From a virus, in the IMG/VR virus record IMGVR_UViG_3300021962_000235, positions 1-40,795 of that record: a stretch of 40,795 nucleotides of DNA; one strand, 5' to 3'. The first letter of the stretch is position 1. Each line of letters begins with the position of its first letter. Positions 1-8,300 of this stretch are shown here, piece by piece. Under the pieces are notes generated by a model, which was not told the origin of the DNA, made no database searches, and worked only from the letters and a program-made list of their open reading frames with translations. The translations under genes and the position numbers were made by a program.

Positions 1-1210
1 TATACCCAAGAGTAAATAAATGAACTATACCAATCTTCTCTAACTCTCCAACAACAACTCTTTGTAATCTTTGAATTGTTCTTGCGAAGCGAACATCTTT
101 TTGAGCGAGCGTTGCTTTATCTTCGCTTGCTCCATCACCTCTAATAAGATAAGACATAGGAACTTTAAGAGCAGCAAAAAGTTTATCTCTTAAGTATTTT
201 ACGTCCTCAATAGCAGAAGCAAATTGTCCACCTGGGAGTGATTCAATTTTATTATTATTTACTCCACCACGAACAGGAATAAAGTAATCCTCGTCAACGG
301 ACATAGGATTATAACGAAGGTCAACACGACCAGTTGTAGCATCGACTATTTGATTTCTTTTCATAGTAGTCATAGCTCTTTGCATGAACTGTTCAATTTC
401 TTGTGGAGGAATATTTCCAACGTCAATATAAAATACTTTACGTTCTGGCGATCTTGTAATACGATAAGCCATCATCGCATCTTCAAGTAAAGTAAGCTGT
501 CTCCAGATTCTTCTTGATGAATCCAAAACAGAAGTTCCATATGGAGCGTGCTTGTCGTTTCCAAGAATTCTAAAATGTGCTACTTGCCAGTTTTCAAAAG
601 TCATACCAGCAGAGTTCCACTGGAATTGAACGTAGTTTGGATTGGTTGGATCTTTTCCTTCCATTCTTTCAACTTGGCTTGATGGAAGACCAATAGCAGA
701 TTTAATACCTAAATGTTCATCAATATCAAGATAAACAAAGTGATCTCCATACTTACACATATTTCTACACCAATTAAATAAATTGGCATCAAGATTTAAT
801 GTCTTCATATATAAGGTTTGAAGAATTGATTTGATTTCTTCGTTAGGACATTTGATACTCATTAGTGGAGTAAGTTCGTTAGAGGTAGTCATTTCATCGG
901 CATAGATATCTAATGCTGATGCTATCTCTGGCATGTATTCCATTTGATCAAAATCAATATACCTTTCGGCACGATTTTGATTTGACATAAGTTTGGAAGA
1001 GAAATTCTCATAAGGATTATAAGCTGATTTCTTAAATTCTAAACCAGAAGCAGATGTAAACTTTGAACCAAGTTTATCCATCTGGTTACGTCTATATCTA
1101 CTTTGAACTGGTTGGTTATAGTTAACAATAGGACCAGATAAAAGCTTTGTTAATCTTTTAAATAAAGCTGAATCTGCGTTCTTTGTGTTATTCTTGTTTT
1201 GATCGGCCAT
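1..1210 (-). CDS. 20: Portal protein, T4 gp20-like (3' end cut by window edge)
   Basis: My own translation of the minus strand from the ATG at 1210 gives 403 open codons to the window edge, so the C-terminus is missing. The family forms the dodecameric portal ring at the head vertex through which DNA is packaged and to which the neck attaches. Family-specific stretches are visible: SPERKVFYIDVGNIPP around residue 255, followed by VDEDYFIPVRGG and IESLPGGQ around residues 305-325, then a stretch with YLRDKLFAALKVPMSYL, all matching the conserved core of gp20. A good ribosome site (AAGGA) lies in the last codons of the terminase gene, whose stop is only 3 nt before this ATG. The two genes are therefore co-transcribed and probably coupled. 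In T4 the sheath and tube genes lie between terminase and portal; here they do not. Confidence 0.93.
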   Translation of the reverse strand, partial: MADQNKNNTKNADSALFKRLTKLLSGPIVNYNQPVQSRYRRNQMDKLGSKFTSASGLEFKKSAYNPYENFSSKLMSNQNRAERYIDFDQMEYMPEIASALDIYADEMTTSNELTPLMSIKCPNEEIKSILQTLYMKTLNLDANLFNWCRNMCKYGDHFVYLDIDEHLGIKSAIGLPSSQVERMEGKDPTNPNYVQFQWNSAGMTFENWQVAHFRILGNDKHAPYGTSVLDSSRRIWRQLTLLEDAMMAYRITRSPERKVFYIDVGNIPPQEIEQFMQRAMTTMKRNQIVDATTGRVDLRYNPMSVDEDYFIPVRGGVNNNKIESLPGGQFASAIEDVKYLRDKLFAALKVPMSYLIRGDGASEDKATLAQKDVRFARTIQRLQRVVVGELEKIGIVHLFTLGY

Positions 1211-1213
1211 TTG

Positions 1214-2803
1214 TTATCCTTTATATATCCAAAAATATTGTTCGTATTCTTGTTTTGCTTTTTGTATAGAAACAGACAAGTCCCTATTGTAACCTTGCAT
1301 ACCTGGAATTTTTGTATCAAACATAGTATTACTTTTTGTAAAGCCTGTCAACATCGCTTTCTTATATTCTAGCTCTCTTTGATTAGTTTGGAAGACAGTA
1401 TCTTTAACCCAACAAGCAATTGCCAAAGACATAACTAAATCGTCGTTATATCCCTGCATCGCTTGTGGTCTTCCAAATGTCCAAATGAATGTGCTTAACT
1501 CATGGAAAGTTCTTATTGAATTTATTTTAATACTTTTGTTTCTAATAAATTCTTCCATCTTCGCAACGATTAAAGGTCTTGATTTATGTGAAGTTGTAAA
1601 ACCTGGGACTGTATTTGTTGTTCCCTCTGCGGTTACTTGGTCAACAAATTCTGCTGAACCTTTTGTTGAGAAGTAAACATTTGGATAACCCTTGTCTACT
1701 ATCTTTTCTAATACCGAAAACCCAAGGTTATTGTTTTCCACAACAACCATACAGTTTCCATATTCTTTACCAGTATTCACTACAAGCTCTGCGAAATCTT
1801 CTGTTGTTATTTTACCTTGATACTCTGCGACAATTTCCATAGTATCCAAATTAAGAAGATGGAATACAGAATTGTCTTTACCATCACCTCTCGCAGTATC
1901 AGCTACAAGAACGTAAGAATGGTTTGGATTATATTCTTTCCATATCCACAAGTTTCTATCAATATAAGTTCTTATTTTTGGTTCACTACAATTCTTTTCT
2001 ATTTGTTCTAATTCTTCAGCACCAATTACAGTTTCACCAGAAGCATTAAAAGAACATTCATATTCTTGTGCTATTTCTCTCTTAGACATATTCTTGGTTT
2101 CTCTTTCAAACCAAGCTTGATCTCTGTCTGGGTGGACTGACCAGTGTAATTTAATAGGATGAAATTCGTTTGTTCCTGTCTCTGCATCCAAGTAAGTTTG
2201 GTGGAACCAGTTACCTACACCATTAGGAGTTGAGATAGCTATACAACGACCACCAGTAGCAAGTGTAGGATATACACCTGTCCATAGTTCTTTCATGTTC
2301 TCGATAAACGCAGCCTCGTCCAGAACCAATAAAGAAAGAGCTTCCGAACGACCTGCATCACCAGAAGTCGCGGAAGCTTTAATTTGTGAACCGTTTGTAA
2401 GTTCAAATGAATTTCTATTGTCTATCGATACATCAGCAATCATTAACCAATCTGGTAAACTCTTAATAATATATTTAACTTTCTTAACCATGTTTGATGC
2501 TGAAAGTAATTTTGTTGCCAAGATAAGAACATTCTTATCTCTGTGGAACAACATTAGCCAAGCTATATAACCTGCTACGATTGTTGAAAGACCTAACTGA
2601 CGAGCTTTAAGAACTACGTTGAAACGATAGTCCTTCATATCTTTTAAAACTTCATCTTGAAATTCAAAAGTTCTAAAAGGTATTGGACCTTTCTGTGTGT
2701 CCGAAATTCTTGCGTATGTATTTAAAAAATAAATTGGATCTTTAGCACACTTTACAATTTCGGATTTAATTTGTTCTTTTGTAAGTCGGTATGCTGTAGC
2801 CAT
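1214..2803 (-). CDS. 17: Terminase large subunit, T4 gp17-like packaging motor
   Basis: 529 residues, a normal length for a large terminase. The N-terminal ATPase shows a deviant Walker A, KARQLGLST at residues 66-74 (arginine/lysine upstream of the usual GKT lysine position, as in many terminases), Walker B LLVLDEAAF at 158-166 with D162-E163, and the coupling motif STPNG at 191-195. The C-terminal RNase H-like nuclease shows its acidic residues at D302 (VADTARG), E356 (VVVEN) and D454/D455 (NDDLVMSLA). The enzyme pumps DNA into the prohead through the portal and cuts the concatemer; it acts at the portal vertex in the cytoplasm. No strong ribosome site precedes the ATG, but the upstream gene ends 6 nt before it. 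The small terminase subunit is not recognised nearby. Confidence 0.95.
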   Translation of the reverse strand: MATAYRLTKEQIKSEIVKCAKDPIYFLNTYARISDTQKGPIPFRTFEFQDEVLKDMKDYRFNVVLKARQLGLSTIVAGYIAWLMLFHRDKNVLILATKLLSASNMVKKVKYIIKSLPDWLMIADVSIDNRNSFELTNGSQIKASATSGDAGRSEALSLLVLDEAAFIENMKELWTGVYPTLATGGRCIAISTPNGVGNWFHQTYLDAETGTNEFHPIKLHWSVHPDRDQAWFERETKNMSKREIAQEYECSFNASGETVIGAEELEQIEKNCSEPKIRTYIDRNLWIWKEYNPNHSYVLVADTARGDGKDNSVFHLLNLDTMEIVAEYQGKITTEDFAELVVNTGKEYGNCMVVVENNNLGFSVLEKIVDKGYPNVYFSTKGSAEFVDQVTAEGTTNTVPGFTTSHKSRPLIVAKMEEFIRNKSIKINSIRTFHELSTFIWTFGRPQAMQGYNDDLVMSLAIACWVKDTVFQTNQRELEYKKAMLTGFTKSNTMFDTKIPGMQGYNRDLSVSIQKAKQEYEQYFWIYKG

Positions 2804-2809
2804 TTCATT

Positions 2810-3379
2810 TTATTCTTTTTTCTTTTCTTCTGGTCTAGTAACGTTTGAAGGTTTCTTTGCCTTCTCTCTTCCCATAGCAAGGAATTTCTTTGTTATGTCT
2901 CTTGTGGTATCTTCGCTTGGAAGTCCTACAGAAATAACTGCTTTCTTATCAAGTGAAGTAATTTCAAACTCTTGATACATTCTAAGGTCTGTTCTGGTTC
3001 TTGAAACTGGTTGAACAAAGATATCAACCTCTCCAAGTGGTTTTAATGACAAGCTATTCTTTGTAATTGTCTTATATTCTTTCTTTAAAAATTTAACAAT
3101 ATCAGCCATAACTTGTTCCATTTCATTTTCAAACTTTCCACCTTTGTGAACTTCTTTCATAGAAATTTCACTTTGGTAAGTAATACAAAGTTTGTTGCCT
3201 TTGAACTTAACTTTGAAACCATCAATAACTCTTGAATCAAGTATTGGATCGCCTTCTTCTCTGCGAAGACCTATTTTTCTTTCTTCACCATCAGCATTAT
3301 ATTTTGCTATGTGTGAACCGTCATAAGCATGTGAAGCTGCTTGTGCGATGCCTTGTATAATTTCAAGGGTTGTAGCCAT
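2810..3379 (-). CDS. Conserved phage protein of unknown function upstream of terminase
   Basis: 189 residues with no recognised family. It opens with a helix containing LEIIQGIAQAASHAYDGSH, continues with a mixed alpha/beta region rich in charged residues, and ends in a very basic tail (REKAKKPSNVTRPEEKKKE). There is no signal peptide or membrane segment. A Ser/Arg-rich stretch with VQPVSRTRTDLRMYQEFEI lies near residue 130. The ATG overlaps the stop of the 106-residue gene by 1 nt (TAATG), and GAGGAAC lies upstream as ribosome site. Its position just before the large terminase makes a role in packaging or head assembly plausible, including an unrecognised small terminase, but that rests on position only. 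Confidence 0.75.
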   Translation of the reverse strand: MATTLEIIQGIAQAASHAYDGSHIAKYNADGEERKIGLRREEGDPILDSRVIDGFKVKFKGNKLCITYQSEISMKEVHKGGKFENEMEQVMADIVKFLKKEYKTITKNSLSLKPLGEVDIFVQPVSRTRTDLRMYQEFEITSLDKKAVISVGLPSEDTTRDITKKFLAMGREKAKKPSNVTRPEEKKKE

Positions 3380-3699
3380 TATATAGTTCCTCTTTTTGTA
3401 TCATATTCCATAGCATGGTAAACATCATCGATTGCTTGTGAAACTTGGGCTACTTTTGATTGTGCCCATTCTGGTAAGTTTTGACCGTCTTTTAACATAT
3501 CATGGAGTTTTAGGGCTACATCACCAATCTTATATAATTGTGATTTAGTCATGTATCCTTCATTATCAAGTTCTGGGTCTTGTCCCTCGACAGTTTCATC
3601 GTATCCATCAGTTGGAGAACCTTGTTGCAAAGCTTCTGCTCTGTCCCATTCTTCTTGGATTATTTGTTTTAGTTCACTTCTTGTTAACGTTACTTTCAT
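3379..3699 (-). CDS. Small helical protein with N-terminal SELKQIIQEE motif
   Basis: 106 residues, acidic and predicted mostly helical. It starts with TLTRSELKQIIQEEWDRA, an amphipathic helix; from memory, short leaders of this kind recur at the N-terminus of otherwise unrelated proteins in marine T4-like phages. The middle is a Gly/Asp/Glu-rich linker around residues 25-50, and the C-terminal half is helical (SQLYKIGDVALKLHDML). The start is well supported by a strong GGAGG ribosome site 5-9 nt before the ATG. The gene begins inside the end of the 130-residue zinc-finger gene (26-nt overlap) and ends on the start of the 189-residue gene. Function is unknown; a small terminase or a prohead-core accessory role is possible. 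Confidence 0.75.
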   Translation of the reverse strand: MKVTLTRSELKQIIQEEWDRAEALQQGSPTDGYDETVEGQDPELDNEGYMTKSQLYKIGDVALKLHDMLKDGQNLPEWAQSKVAQVSQAIDDVYHAMEYDTKRGTI

Positions 3700-4066
3700 T
3701 TGGCCTCCAACCTGTTTTCCATCTTTCTTCTCTTCCTTCTACCCACTGAACGTAGCACTTGAAGCAACATTCGTATCTATTCATATATAGATCGTCTTTG
3801 GTGTCAAAAGAATAAATAGAACAAACTGGACAGGTTCTTTTACTGTCTTTATTAAGTAGTTTTTTAGAAATAAAAATACCATCAATATTTATTTTTTGGT
3901 CTTTTTCCTGTTGTTTTGTTTCTATTACTGATAATTCTTTTAATTGCTCTACGTATTCTTTTTCTTTATCTTCGTTCCAGTAGTGTTTTGGATTAGCAAT
4001 TGTGTCTTCACCATATTTTTGAGCTATGGCTTTTTCTATTTTTACAATTTCATTTGGATCTTTCAT
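3674..4066 (-). CDS. Zinc-finger protein of unknown function
   Basis: 130 residues. The N-terminal half is charged and helical (residues 1-60, including NPKHYWNEDKEKEY). The C-terminal half carries a probable zinc-binding site made of C79-x2-C82 (TCPVCSIYSF) and C100-C101-x2-C104 (YECCFKCYVQWVEGREERW). The Trp/Arg-rich segment after the second cysteine pair looks like a nucleic-acid or protein contact surface. The gene follows the phosphoribosyltransferase-like gene by 3 nt. An out-of-frame ATG at 4070 overlaps that gene's stop; the in-frame start at 4066 is the one that gives this protein. Function is unknown: no catalytic motif is visible, and a DNA-binding accessory to packaging is only one possibility. 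Confidence 0.75.
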   Translation of the reverse strand: MKDPNEIVKIEKAIAQKYGEDTIANPKHYWNEDKEKEYVEQLKELSVIETKQQEKDQKINIDGIFISKKLLNKDSKRTCPVCSIYSFDTKDDLYMNRYECCFKCYVQWVEGREERWKTGWRPNESNVNKK

Positions 4067-4069
4067 ACA

Positions 4070-4552
4070 TCACTCAAATTTATTAGTTTTTGTTTCCCAC
4101 CAAAAATGTATCATATCGGTAGTTCCATCAAAATGTATAGGGCATATATCTGGCATTATTTTGGAGTTAAGATCACATCCTTCACAAACAAGTAATATAT
4201 TTTCTCTTTTAATACCATAATCTAAAAATATGTTTAAAACATTAGTAAAGTTATTTCCAGATAGACAACCAGAGTCAACAATTATAAATTTTTCATAACT
4301 GTCCATAATCTTTGGTTCAATAAACACTTTAAATTCATTTTTATATGGAATGTTTATTGGTTCTATATCTAATGGCCTATTATAATTTGAAAGCAAATGA
4401 GCCAATCTCTGCGCTAAAATACCAGAATATTCATAACTTAGTTGAACTATTGCGGTTTTTTCATTAGTAAAAGATCTATTTTTAATATTATTTTTAATCC
4501 AATTTATTAATTTATTCTCATATTCTTGAGATATAAATAAATTATTTTTCAT
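4070..4552 (-). CDS. Phosphoribosyltransferase-like protein, function unknown
   Basis: 160 residues. The segment EKFIIVDSGCLSGNNFTNVL at 87-106 has the shape of the PRPP-binding loop of type I phosphoribosyltransferases (beta strand, V-D, small residues, G-x-T/N-x-T, helix). The following ENILLVCEGCD and the C-terminal MIHFWWE are also in the style of xanthine-guanine phosphoribosyltransferases, which end in a similar aromatic strand. The usual second acidic residue of the loop is replaced by serine (VDSG rather than VDD), and the phosphate-gripping GATG is changed to SGNN, so activity is uncertain. Such enzymes normally salvage purine bases; a phage copy could salvage nucleotides or be a derived non-catalytic protein. 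Residues 1-60 are helical and polar. Assignment rests on motif shape only. Confidence 0.55.
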   Translation of the reverse strand: MKNNLFISQEYENKLINWIKNNIKNRSFTNEKTAIVQLSYEYSGILAQRLAHLLSNYNRPLDIEPINIPYKNEFKVFIEPKIMDSYEKFIIVDSGCLSGNNFTNVLNIFLDYGIKRENILLVCEGCDLNSKIMPDICPIHFDGTTDMIHFWWETKTNKFE

Positions 4553-4555
4553 TTC

Positions 4556-4966
4556 TTACTCGTTTGTTAAATTTTCGTAAAGATATATAGTTCCGTATGA
4601 AGTAGCAAGTCCAGCAGCAAATCCAACTCCAATCCATACAGGTGTTAGATTCCTATTTTGTTTTTTAACTAAACTATAAACTTTATCTAATTCTTCTTGT
4701 TTTGCTTTAAGTATTTCTTCATCGGTTTTCTTGATTGATTCAACATCATACTCAAGTTTTTGTGTATCTAATTCACATTCAATTTGTTGTTTCTTCAATT
4801 CAAACTTTGCTTCTTCTTTACAAGTTGCGATATCTGCATCACCCTTAGCTATAATTGTAGCCATAGCTTCTGCGGTTAATACTGTTCCGTCTATTGGTGA
4901 TGGTTGCCCTTTTTTGATAGGGGCATAATCTTGAGCAAATGCTAATGATGCGAGTAATAATATCAT
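4556..4966 (-). CDS. Signal-peptide, coiled-coil, C-terminal membrane protein (lysis-type candidate)
   Basis: 136 residues in three parts: a short hydrophobic leader (MILLLASLAFA, likely cleaved before QD), a charged coiled coil at about 45-105, and a C-terminal membrane segment at about 108-128 (VWIGVGFAAGLATSYG). The segment after the leader, KKGQPSPIDGTVLTAEA, resembles a stretch I associate with phage envelope/lysis proteins. No lipobox cysteine follows the leader, so a classical outer-membrane lipoprotein spanin is not supported. The ATG overlaps the TGA of the upstream spanin-like gene (ATGA). The leader has no positive residues at this start; the frame continues upstream through two lysines to an ATT, which would be a rare start. 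With its neighbour it probably forms a lysis pair spanning the envelope. Function is inferred from architecture. Confidence 0.6.
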   Translation of the reverse strand: MILLLASLAFAQDYAPIKKGQPSPIDGTVLTAEAMATIIAKGDADIATCKEEAKFELKKQQIECELDTQKLEYDVESIKKTDEEILKAKQEELDKVYSLVKKQNRNLTPVWIGVGFAAGLATSYGTIYLYENLTNE

Positions 4967-5334
4967 TTTTTTAATCCAAATCTTTTTTCTAATTCTTCGT
5001 TAACAGCAGCAGGGTCAGCTTTAAATTTTTGTGATAATTGCCACTGTTGATCAGCTTGTGCTTTTTTTATTTTAGCCAATTCTGTTTCGTGTTGTTTTTG
5101 AGCAGCATTCATTTTTTCTTGGTATTCATTAAACATTTTTTCATAAGCTACTCTTTGATCTTCTAAAGATTCTCTAAGTATAGAAATTTGTTTTTGATTT
5201 GATGCTTGTGAAGTTTCTAATGCTGTCTCTAAATTTTTGTTTGCGCTTGAAGCTGTTACATAAAAATAAACGGGAACAGCAATTATATATGCCGCTCCCG
5301 CTATTAATTTCCAATATTGTATTAAGAAGGTCAT
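4963..5334 (-). CDS. Inner-membrane spanin-like protein (Rz-type architecture)
   Basis: 123 residues with one N-terminal membrane segment at about 9-26 (KLIAGAAYIIAVPVYFYV) followed by a long charged coiled coil (about 30-105, rich in E, K, Q and A) and a polar tail ending RFGLKK. This is the topology of an i-spanin: anchored in the inner membrane with a rod reaching through the periplasm to fuse inner and outer membranes at lysis. It is followed by a signal-peptide protein in ATGA overlap, as Rz/Rz1-type pairs often are. The last two lysine codons form A_AAA_AAA immediately before the stop (see the slippery-site entry). No clear ribosome site precedes the ATG; its upstream neighbour ends 3 nt away. 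Endolysin and holin are not seen in this window. Confidence 0.6.
   Translation of the reverse strand: MTFLIQYWKLIAGAAYIIAVPVYFYVTASSANKNLETALETSQASNQKQISILRESLEDQRVAYEKMFNEYQEKMNAAQKQHETELAKIKKAQADQQWQLSQKFKADPAAVNEELEKRFGLKK
4966..4972 (-). promoter_or_regulatory. Candidate -1 frameshift slippery heptamer A_AAA_AAA at spanin-pair junction
   Basis: In the frame of the 123-residue spanin-like gene the last codons read TTA AAA AAA TGA, so a perfect A_AAA_AAA heptamer sits in phase directly before the stop. Slipping back one base would make the next codon ATG, the start of the downstream 136-residue gene, and produce one continuous 259-residue protein. No strong upstream Shine-Dalgarno stimulator or downstream hairpin was recognised, and A-runs are common in this A+T-rich DNA. 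The site may simply reflect two lysine codons. Confidence 0.25.
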
Positions 5335-5337
5335 ATA

Positions 5338-8300
5338 TTAAATAGTAATATAAGCGAATCCATCTTTATTATCAATAGTTATTATTTGATCTGCCACATC
5401 TTTTAAAGCATCCATGTGAGAAATAAGAAGGACAGTATCATAATAATTTTTGATCATATCAAGAATTCTAATGAACCCTTCCATATTTTCATTATCAAGA
5501 GCAGTTCCTGGTTCATCTAATATAAACAAATTTGATTTTGGTAGATTAGATACTTGTAGAAGAGAAAGTCGTATAGCCATAGCAGCAATAGATTTCTCTG
5601 CTCCCGAACCCATTTCAATTGGTCTTGAATCTCCATTTGGATGCTGAATACTGATATTAAGTTTTGAACCATCGTCCTCAAAGAAAACATCAAAGTCAAC
5701 AACATTAGAAAGAATTGCTGTAATCTCCTCGTTAATAATTGGAAGTTTCTTTTTGATAATCTCATATGAAATTCCATTTGTGCTTGTGGCTTTCATAAAA
5801 TAATCGTAAGCAGCAAACTGATTTCTATAATTCTCTAACTCTTTTTTATCTGCCTTAAGGAAAGCTACCTTTTCAGTTAGAGAACCAATTTTCATATAAG
5901 ATTTAGTAACTGCTTCATTAATCTTTTTGAAATCTTCTTCTAACAGTTTAAGTTCTTTTTCTTTCTGTGTTTTATCAATTCTTAACTCTGTTGCTTTGTT
6001 AAATGTTTCTTCGTTCTTTTTATATTTATCGATCTTTTCTTCTGTAATAATCATTTCTTTTTTAATGTTTGAAATGATCGTTTTCATCTTCTCGACTTCT
6101 ACTTTTAGTTGTAGTTCTTCTTTTTCAAGTTTGTGAACATCGTTTACATAGGTTTCATATTTGTTGATTTGTTCATCGATGCCTTTGTAACTTTCAAGTA
6201 TATTTGAAGTTGCTTCTTTATCATCTTCTAACTTTTTCTTCTTAGCTTGTGTTTCAATTAGTTTTGGTGAAGCGTCTACCGCATCTTTGATGAACATACA
6301 ACTTGGGAATCTTGAATCACATGGAACTTTTGTTAGAAGTTCTGTTTTACTTTTAAGTCCTGTTTCTTCTTTTATAATTGATTGTAGTTCAAAGTTAATT
6401 TGCTGAAGATTAGAAGTGGCTATATTCTTTTGCTTTTTCTTTTCTTTTAATTCATCAATATTAGAATAATCTTTGGTAATGATTGATTTGATATTTTCAA
6501 GCTCTGTTTGTTTACTATCAAGATCATTTTGTTTAGAATTCTTTTGTTTTGTAGCTTTATCTAGGCTTTGTTCCAGATATATTTTACGTTCTAATGTCGC
6601 ATCAATATCAATTATTTCTGTATTGTTATTTTTTAGTTGTCCTTCAATAATAGAAATCTCATTACGAAGTTCTACAAGGTTTTGTGAAATCTTTACAGAG
6701 TTAGAATTATTGTGACTTACAAGTTCGTTTGTGGTATCAAGTTCGTCAAGTGCTTTCGCAATTTCTGTATCGTAATCAATCACTTCAAGTTTTTTGATAA
6801 TTGCTTTTAATGATGCGCTTTCTTCTTTTGCTAATTTATTTTTAGCATCAAAGAGTTCAAGGTCCAAGAAACGAGCAAGGATCTCTTTACGCTTTGTTGA
6901 GCCCTCACGAATAAAAGAAAGTGAATCAAGCTGGGAGGACATAGAGGTTAGTAAGAAATCATCCATAGTTCCAAAGAGTTTCTTGATGTTTTGATCTGTT
7001 TCTACTCTTGTATTACCATTCATAGAAACACCATCGCACAAGAAATTCAATTCTGTTTTAGTTTCTTCTCCACCGTTCTTCTTAATGTTCTTATCACAGC
7101 TACGAGCAATCACATAATCATTATCTCCAATTGAGATTTTAAGATTTCCAATTGCTCCTTTCTTTGCTGTGTTAATAACGTTAGAAACTTTCTTTTCGTT
7201 CTTGGAAGTTGTATTAAAAAGAGTGTAAAGGATACTATCGATAACAGAAGATTTACCAGAATAATTCTTTCCAAAGATTCCTACGATTCCTTTAAGGTTT
7301 GAGAAATCAATTCTGTTTCCCTCGCCATAATTAAAAAGATTATCCCATTCAATTGACTTTACATTCCAATTTACATTACGAGCAACTTCTTCTTTTGCTT
7401 CTACTTCTGTATTATACTTTTTGTTAATCTCAAAAACTTTATCAAGGATTTCTCTTTCAACTTTATAATTTACCAAGAACTCTTCAATAAGTTGCTCTTG
7501 AACTTTTAGATTGCGTAGATCGTCTTTATCAATACCACCTACAACTTCCTTTAATTCTTTTGATCGGGCGACGTTCTTGGATAAAAAAGAAACACTTTCT
7601 GGTTTCCATCTTTCTTTTGCTACGTCACCAACATTCTTCATCATTTCTGCTGGTAGGTTGTTTCTTGATAGAAGACGAAGACGAGCATTAGGAGGCACGC
7701 TAACGCCCTCTGGAAGCTCTCCATTCTCTTCAAGTTCTACTGTGATAAAAGGATTAGGATTTGGAATTAGAACGTGCTGGCAGTCAAATGAGAGCTTGTC
7801 TTGAATATTCCAAATAAGAAATCCCTTATCATTTGTCTCACCATGATTTTGTTGTAGAGTAGAACCTGGGTATCTAATCTTTCCATCATTATCAAGGATT
7901 TGATTTGTCTTGTGGATATCACCAAGAAAAGCATAGTCATGACCATCAAAAATAGAGATATCGTGGTCTGCATGTTCAAGAATAAACCCTGTATCAGTTC
8001 TAACTCCGCTGATAGAGCCATGATAAAGAGCAATATTAATTGCGTTTGGATCAGATGGTTTTACCCAACCTTCTTCATCAAAGACAGAAAGAACATTAAG
8101 AGAAAAATTATCTTTTAGTTTTGTCTCGCCCGACTTCTTTAAAAGATGTAAATTCTCAATTCCAAGAGCGTTTACAATAGGACTTAATGCGTCTTGTCGA
8201 TTGTCGTTTGTTAAGTTACCATCGTGATTACCAAGAATAATATAAGTTGGAGCAATAGCGGCGAGATTAATAAAAAAATCTGCTGCCATTTCAACAAACT

